27,615 nucleotides of DNA from an uncultured Pseudoflavonifractor sp. GTDB taxonomy: Bacteria; Bacillota; Clostridia; Oscillospirales; Oscillospiraceae. The stretch is from contig CANDEE010000022.1 in NCBI GenBank assembly GCA_947383685.1, positions 1 to 27,615 on the forward strand, written 5' to 3'. Both the position numbers and the translations under genes were made by a program. Each line of letters opens with the position of its first letter. Position 1 is the stretch's first letter. A model generated the notes under the pieces. That model saw only the letters and a list, made by a program, of their open reading frames with translations, made no database searches and was not told the DNA's origin. Below are positions 23,438 to 27,615 of the stretch, piece after piece.

Positions 23438-24892
23438 TTACGCCGCCCGCCTCCAGGCTCTGGGGGAGAGCATGATCAGCAAAGGGAATATCTCCAGCCG
23501 CCCCAGCAGCATATCCAGCATCAGGACGATCTTGGAAAGGTCGGAAAAATGGGCGTAGTTGCTGGATGGGCCCACCATATCAAGGCCGGGGCCGATGTTA
23601 TTGAGGCAGGCCAGCACCGCCGTCAAATTGGTCTCCAAGGACAGGTTATCCAGGGCCAAAATAAGGAAGGACGCCACCCCAATGGCGCAGTAAGCCGCCA
23701 TGTAGGTGTTGACCCCCTGGATGGTCTCGTCGCTGACCCGCGCCCCGTCCACCCGAATAAGGTTCACACTTCTGGGATGCAGGATCTGCCGGATACGGGC
23801 GGTAAGCGACTTCCCCAAAAGCAGCAGCCGGGCGCACTTGATGCCGCCCCCCGTGCTGCCCGCGCAGGCGCCCACCACCATAAGCACCACCAAAATGCAC
23901 CGGGAAAGCTGGGGCCACTTATCAAAATCCACCGTGGCAAAGCCGGTGGTGGTCATGATGCTGGATACGGCAAAGGCCGCCTCATGCAAGGCCTTGCGGA
24001 TATGCCCGCCAAAGTGGGGCAGGATGTTGGTTGTGATAATAGCAATAGAACCGAACATAATCCCCAAATAGACCCCCAGCTCCTCGTTCAGCATGGCCTG
24101 CCTGACCCGGCCCAGGAGGAGCATGAAATAGATGCTGAAATTCACTCCGAACAGGGCCATAAATACGGTGCATACCGACTGTAAATAGGAGGAATAGCCC
24201 GCCATGGAGTCGTTTTTGATCCCAAAGCCGCCGGTACCCGCCGTACCAAAGGCGGTACACAGGCTGTCAAAAAGGGGCATCCCCCCAAAAAGGAGGAACA
24301 GCACGCACAGAATGGTCAAGGCAATGTAGATCAGATACAAAATGGCGGCGGTCTGCCGCATTTTGGGCACCAGCTTACTGACGCTGGGGCCGGGGCTTTC
24401 CGCCCGCAGAAGGTGGACGCTGTACCCCCCCTTGCCCATGGGCACCACCGCCAGCAGAAACACCAGGATACCCATACCGCCCAGCCAGTGGGTAAAGCTG
24501 CGCCAGAACAAAAGTCCCCGGCTCATGCCCTCCACATTGGTAAGGATGGACGCCCCCGTAGTGGTAAACCCGGAGATCACTTCAAATATGGCGTCCACAT
24601 AGTGGGGAATCTCTCCGGAAAACCAGAAGGGCAAGGCCCCCACGGCAGAGAGCAATATCCACCCCAGGGACACGATGAGAAATCCCTCCCGGGCATAAAA
24701 GCTCCTTTCCGCGTTCCGGCAAAGGCCGTAGAGCAGCAGCCCCGCCCCGGCGGAAAGGGCCATGGTGGTAAAGATAGCCCTCAGGGCCTCCCGCTCCCCA
24801 TCCCAGACGGAGATCAGGGCGGGGGGCAGCAGGAATAAACATTCCAGCAGCAGCAGGAAGCCCAGCATCTTCCCGATCATTTTACGGTTCAT
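23438..24892 (-). CDS. trkH: Potassium uptake channel subunit TrkH/KtrB
   Basis: A 484-residue K+ translocating subunit with the usual four M1-P-M2 repeats. Selectivity-filter-like loops are visible as TTTGASILTN, FGTAGTGGFG, TTTGFATVDF and GACAGSTGGGIKC, in order. Conserved LLFWRSFTHWLGGMGILVF is also present. It works with the NAD-binding RCK subunit encoded just upstream (45-base gap), and the two are probably one operon. The ribosome site (GGGAAG) is modest, consistent with coupling to trkA. Confidence 0.95.
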   Translation of the reverse strand: MNRKMIGKMLGFLLLLECLFLLPPALISVWDGEREALRAIFTTMALSAGAGLLLYGLCRNAERSFYAREGFLIVSLGWILLSAVGALPFWFSGEIPHYVDAIFEVISGFTTTGASILTNVEGMSRGLLFWRSFTHWLGGMGILVFLLAVVPMGKGGYSVHLLRAESPGPSVSKLVPKMRQTAAILYLIYIALTILCVLFLLFGGMPLFDSLCTAFGTAGTGGFGIKNDSMAGYSSYLQSVCTVFMALFGVNFSIYFMLLLGRVRQAMLNEELGVYLGIMFGSIAIITTNILPHFGGHIRKALHEAAFAVSSIMTTTGFATVDFDKWPQLSRCILVVLMVVGACAGSTGGGIKCARLLLLGKSLTARIRQILHPRSVNLIRVDGARVSDETIQGVNTYMAAYCAIGVASFLILALDNLSLETNLTAVLACLNNIGPGLDMVGPSSNYAHFSDLSKIVLMLDMLLGRLEIFPLLIMLSPRAWRRAA

Positions 24893-24937
24893 TCACACAC
24901 TTCCCAAGCGGGGCGGAGCTCTCTCAACCGCCGCCCC

Positions 24938-26302
24938 TTAATCTGCAAAGATGTCGTCCAGATCGCTGATGGCCTCGTCTCCGGCAGCCACCACAATCAC
25001 CGTGTCCCCGGCGGCAAAGCTGCTGTCGCCCCTTGGGATGGTGGTATGTCCCCGGTGGTTGATGCTGGAAATCAGGATTCCCTTTTTCAGCGGAATGTCC
25101 TTCAGGGCCTCTCCCCGGTGCCGGGTCTCGGGGCTCACCTGGAATTCCAGAGCCTCCGCCTGTCCGTCCACGATGGGGTGGAGGGTAATGACGCTCTCAA
25201 TGCCGCTGGCGGTGGACATGGCCCGGACATACCGCAGGATGTTGGCGCAGCACAGCCCCTTGGGACTGATGACCGAGCCGATGCCTACCTTGCGGAACAC
25301 TTCGCTGTATTCCAGACGGTTGATTTTGGTGATGACCTTGCTGACCCCCAAATGGTTTGCCAGCATGGACAGCACCAAATTCTCCTCGTCCATTCCCGTC
25401 AGCGTGATAACCGCGTCGTAGCTCCTGATCCCCTCGGCGGCCAGGATGTCCTCCCGGGAGCCGTCCGCCTCGATAACGGTGGCCCGGGGAACGGCCTCCG
25501 CCAGCTCCTCGCACCTCTTGTGGTCCCGCTCGATGATCTTCACGCTGATGCCGCTGTCCAGACACCGCCTTGCCAGGTAAAAGGCGATCCGGGAACCGCC
25601 GATGATAAGCAGGCTTTTGATCCGCTTCTCCACCAGCCCCAGGTTCTTCACCAGCAGGGCCAAATCCTGGATGCCGGCGGTGACGAAAATGGTGTCCCCC
25701 TCCCGCAGAGTGAAGGAACCGGAGGGAATATGTACCCCGTCCTCCCGCTGGACGGCACAGACCAGCACGTTGACCCCCGCGATCTCGTAGAGCTTAAAGA
25801 GGGGGATACCCACCAGCTTGGAATCCTTCCCCACCGGGACGGACACGATCTCCACCCGGCCCTTGGCAAAGGAGTCCCGCTTCAGGAAGGAGGGAAACTG
25901 CAAAAGCTGGTATGCCTCCTGGGCGGCGGCCTGCTCCGGATTCACCGTCATGGAAAGGCCCAGCTCGTCCTGCATGGCGATGAGCTGGTCGGAATACTCC
26001 GGGTTCCGCACCCGGGCAATGGTCCGCTTGGCCCCCAGCTTCTTGGCGGTGAGGCAGGTAAGCAGATTCAGCTCGTCCCGGCTTGTGGCGGCGATGAGCA
26101 CGTCGGCCTTCTCCACCCCGGCGGAGCGCAGGGTCGCCATGGAGGCCCCGTTGCCGATGACCGCCATGATGTCCAGCCGCTCCGCGCTCTCGCTCAAAAC
26201 CTGGGGGTTGGAGTCAATAATGGTCACGTCATGCCCCTCTGTGGACATTTGCGTGGCCAGGGCGGCTCCCACCTTGCCGTCGCCTACAATAATGATGTTC
26301 AT
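24938..26302 (-). CDS. trkA: Potassium uptake regulator TrkA (two RCK units)
   Basis: A 454-residue cytoplasmic regulator that gates TrkH according to bound nucleotide. It has two tandem RCK units. The first begins with the Rossmann motif MNIIIVGDGKVGAALA (GxGxxG-like) and ends with a TrkA-C domain; the second starts near residue 230 (SLLIIGGSRIAFYLARRC) with a less canonical glycine motif, then a second TrkA-C part. The ATG at 26302 is preferred over the one at 26311 because AAGGA lies about nine bases upstream of it, whereas it abuts the first. A promoter lies at 26355-26384, and the gene leads the trkA-trkH operon. Confidence 0.95.
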   Translation of the reverse strand: MNIIIVGDGKVGAALATQMSTEGHDVTIIDSNPQVLSESAERLDIMAVIGNGASMATLRSAGVEKADVLIAATSRDELNLLTCLTAKKLGAKRTIARVRNPEYSDQLIAMQDELGLSMTVNPEQAAAQEAYQLLQFPSFLKRDSFAKGRVEIVSVPVGKDSKLVGIPLFKLYEIAGVNVLVCAVQREDGVHIPSGSFTLREGDTIFVTAGIQDLALLVKNLGLVEKRIKSLLIIGGSRIAFYLARRCLDSGISVKIIERDHKRCEELAEAVPRATVIEADGSREDILAAEGIRSYDAVITLTGMDEENLVLSMLANHLGVSKVITKINRLEYSEVFRKVGIGSVISPKGLCCANILRYVRAMSTASGIESVITLHPIVDGQAEALEFQVSPETRHRGEALKDIPLKKGILISSINHRGHTTIPRGDSSFAAGDTVIVVAAGDEAISDLDDIFAD

Positions 26303-26354
26303 ACATCCCATCCTTCTTCAGGTGGATTCGGTACGCAAAAAAACGCTATCAGAC

Positions 26355-26384
26355 ATTATATATCATATTCTGCACATCTTGCAA
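26355..26384 (-). promoter_or_regulatory. Promoter of trkA-trkH
   Basis: On the - strand TTGCAA (26379-26384), an 18-base spacer and a perfect TATAAT (26355-26360). It lies just downstream of the hairpin at 26391-26416. Confidence 0.65.
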
Positions 26385-26527
26385 GAGGGAAAACGGGCGG
26401 CCGGAGCCGCCCGTTTCAGACTGTCAAAAAAATTTTTGACAGTCTGAGTCGCATTTTGAACCAGCTTCACAGGTTCAAAATGCTCCATTGAAATGGGTGA
26501 AAGAGGACCCTGATGGTCCCCTTTCAC
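26363..26527 (-). CDS. Possible 54-codon ORF in the icd-trkA gap
   Basis: An open frame with GTG start at 26527 follows a perfect AAGGAGG (26534-26540) six bases away. The product would be a small basic peptide containing MEHFEPVKLVQNA and VKNFFDSLKRAA, with two cysteines near the C-terminus; no family is recognised. Against a real gene, it runs through four hairpins, one of them terminator-like, and through the trkA -35. It may be the reading frame of a dispersed repeat. Confidence 0.3.
   Translation of the reverse strand: MKGDHQGPLSPISMEHFEPVKLVQNATQTVKNFFDSLKRAAPAARFPSCKMCRI
26391..26416. repeat. 26-bp palindrome, copy 1 (terminator-like)
   Basis: An 11-bp stem AAACGGGCGGC with GCCGCCCGTTT around a 4-base loop. 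An identical 26-bp copy is at 26578-26603. On the - strand it is followed by TTTTCCC, so it could end leftward transcription just before the trkA promoter. Confidence 0.9.
26417..26446. repeat. Perfect 14-bp inverted repeat
   Basis: CAGACTGTCAAAAA (26417-26430) is exactly repeated in inverted form at 26433-26446 around AA. The arms end in an A-tract/T-tract centre. Confidence 0.9.
26451..26483. repeat. Perfect 12-bp inverted repeat
   Basis: GCATTTTGAACC (26451-26462) pairs with 26472-26483 around a 9-base loop. Confidence 0.9.
26497..26527. repeat. Hairpin with one mismatch
   Basis: GTGAAAG (26497-26503) and GGACC (26505-26509) pair with GGTCC (26515-26519) and CTTTCAC (26521-26527), with one internal mismatch and a 5-base loop. 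Confidence 0.85.
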
Positions 26528-26540
26528 TCTTTTCCTCCTT

Positions 26541-26568
26541 CCGAAACCTTTCCCTGTTTCGGTTTTTT
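26541..26568 (+). terminator. Terminator-like hairpin on the + strand
   Basis: CCGAAAC (26541-26547) pairs with GTTTCGG (26556-26562) and is followed directly by six T (26563-26568). No + strand gene is visible before it. Confidence 0.5.
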
Positions 26569-26577
26569 CACAACCTG

Positions 26578-26603
26578 AAACGGGCGGCCGGAGCCGCCCG
26601 TTT
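26578..26603. terminator. 26-bp palindrome, copy 2, after icd
   Basis: Same 26-bp sequence as 26391-26416. It begins three bases after the icd stop codon (26606-26608) on the - strand and is the likely icd terminator, though the following T-run is short. Confidence 0.7.
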
Positions 26604-26605
26604 TC

Positions 26606-27615
26606 TCATATTCTCTTTTCCAGCTCCGCCCGGATGGCCTTCAAAAACTCCAGGCTGGTCACCGCCCTGGCCGGGGCCTCCCCTTCCCAAAGCCCCGCCA
26701 GATCCTTGGTCATCACGCCGCCCTCAATGACCGCGATGGAGGCTTCCTCCAGCCTGTCGGCAAACTGCCCCAGGGCCGGGATTCCATCCAGCTCCCCCCG
26801 CTTGCGGAGGGCTCCCGTCCAGGCAAAGATGGTGGCCATAGGATTGGTAGAGGTCTCCTCCCCCTTGAGGTACCTGTAATAATGCCGGGTCACCGTACCG
26901 TGGGCCGCCTCGTACTCGTAATTCCCCTCGGGGGAAACCAGCACCGAGGTCATCATGGCAAGCGAGCCAAAGGCGGTGGACACCATGTCGCTCATCACGT
27001 CCCCGTCGTAGTTCTTGCAGGCCCAGATAAAGCCGCCCTCCGAGCGGATGACCCGGGCCACCGCGTCGTCAATGAGGGTGTAGAAATATTCTATGCCCGC
27101 CCGGGCGAATTTGTCCTGATATTCCGCCTCAAAAATCTCCTGAAAAATATCCTTGAACCGGTGGTCGTACTGCTTGGAAATGGTATCCTTGGTGGCAAAC
27201 CAAAGGTCCTGGCGGGTATCCAGCGCGTACTGGAAGCAGGAGCGGGCAAAGGAGGAGATGGACTTGTCCGTATTATACTGCCCCTGCACCACTCCCGGAG
27301 CGGTAAAGTCAAAAATGGTCTGCCGCGTTTCGCTTCCGTCGGCGGCGGTAAACACCAGCTCCGCCTTCCCCGGCCCCTTGGGCTGGAACTCACTGTTCCT
27401 ATATACGTCCCCATAGGCATGGCGGGCGATGGTGATGGGCTTTTTCCAGTTCTTCACTACGGGGGAAATCCCCTTCACCATGATGGGAGAGCGGAACACG
27501 GTGCCGTCCAAAATGGCCCGGATGGTGCCGTTGGGACTTTTCCACATCTGGGAGAGCTTATACTCCTCCACCCGCTGGGCGTTGGGGGTGATGGTGGCGC
27601 ACTTCACCGCCACGC
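26606..27615 (-). CDS. icd: NADP-dependent isocitrate dehydrogenase, 3' part (partial)
   Basis: The C-terminal ~336 residues of a homodimeric NADP-isocitrate dehydrogenase, which converts isocitrate to 2-oxoglutarate and supplies NADPH and glutamate precursors. The frame is open to the window edge; the first ~65-70 residues are missing, and the first visible codons (GTG GCG GTG AAG TGC) are internal. Diagnostic blocks are VKCATITPNAQRVEEYKL, MWKSPNGTIRAILDGTVFR, ISPVVKNWKKPITIARHAYGD, the ICDH metal/substrate region NYDGDVMSDMVSTAFGSLAMM, and EAAHGTVTRHYYRYLKGEETSTNPMATIFAW. This is the eukaryote-like subfamily, not the E. coli Icd type. Confidence 0.93.
   Translation of the reverse strand, partial: VAVKCATITPNAQRVEEYKLSQMWKSPNGTIRAILDGTVFRSPIMVKGISPVVKNWKKPITIARHAYGDVYRNSEFQPKGPGKAELVFTAADGSETRQTIFDFTAPGVVQGQYNTDKSISSFARSCFQYALDTRQDLWFATKDTISKQYDHRFKDIFQEIFEAEYQDKFARAGIEYFYTLIDDAVARVIRSEGGFIWACKNYDGDVMSDMVSTAFGSLAMMTSVLVSPEGNYEYEAAHGTVTRHYYRYLKGEETSTNPMATIFAWTGALRKRGELDGIPALGQFADRLEEASIAVIEGGVMTKDLAGLWEGEAPARAVTSLEFLKAIRAELEKRI

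Noticed and set aside
26391..26603. c-di-AMP (ydaO) riboswitch before the K+ uptake operon
   Set aside because: Potassium genes are often under this riboswitch, but I cannot see its conserved core, and the trkA promoter lies downstream of the hairpins, so they would not be in the trkA leader.

Overview
The window is GC-rich DNA from a low-complexity-envelope Firmicute, most likely a Clostridia member of the Oscillospiraceae/Flavonifractor type. The evidence is the gene content: MecA-like adaptor, SmpB/tmRNA, WalR-WalK with YycH and YycI, TrkA/TrkH, S-layer-homology (SLH) proteins, a DUF6514-like protein and a rubrerythrin. No outer-membrane genes are seen. The taxonomic placement is inference.

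Left part (1-3010, + strand): the 3' end of a phosphoglucomutase gene, a MecA-like adaptor, smpB, a cyclophilin and the tmRNA gene ssrA. smpB and ssrA are 0.7 kb apart, so the two partners of trans-translation sit together.

Second part (3044-9216, - strand): one operon read leftwards, Nudix hydrolase - walR - walK - yycH - yycI - cutC. It contains the essential cell-wall two-component system and its two membrane-anchored regulators.

Third part (9378-16049, + strand): divergent from the wal operon, an unusual two-hairpin HlyD/MacA-type adaptor, an ABC ATPase, a MacB-like permease and an SLH surface protein. A sequence matching the published WalR box at 11 of 12 positions lies directly upstream of the adaptor promoter, so this export/surface operon may be under WalR control.

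Fourth part (16103-21805): a small membrane protein, a DUF6514-like protein, a low-GC EamA transporter, an SGNH-type protein with an MBOAT O-acyltransferase (a cell-envelope acylation pair), and a secreted S41 peptidase carrying an SLH-like tail.

Right part (21843-27615): miaA (+), then rubrerythrin, trkH, trkA and the 3' part of NADP-isocitrate dehydrogenase (all -). Two non-coding stretches stand out. A 19-bp imperfect hairpin encloses the rubrerythrin start codon. Between icd and trkA there is a run of six hairpins bounded by two identical 26-bp copies, which looks like a dispersed palindromic element or a structured RNA and also holds a 54-codon ORF with a perfect Shine-Dalgarno.

I saw no CRISPR array, tRNA, rRNA, transposase or phage gene. 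No complete undescribed defence or biosynthetic system is evident. The most promising new items are regulatory: the WalR-box link, the rubrerythrin leader, the palindrome over the smpB promoter and the icd-trkA hairpin cluster.
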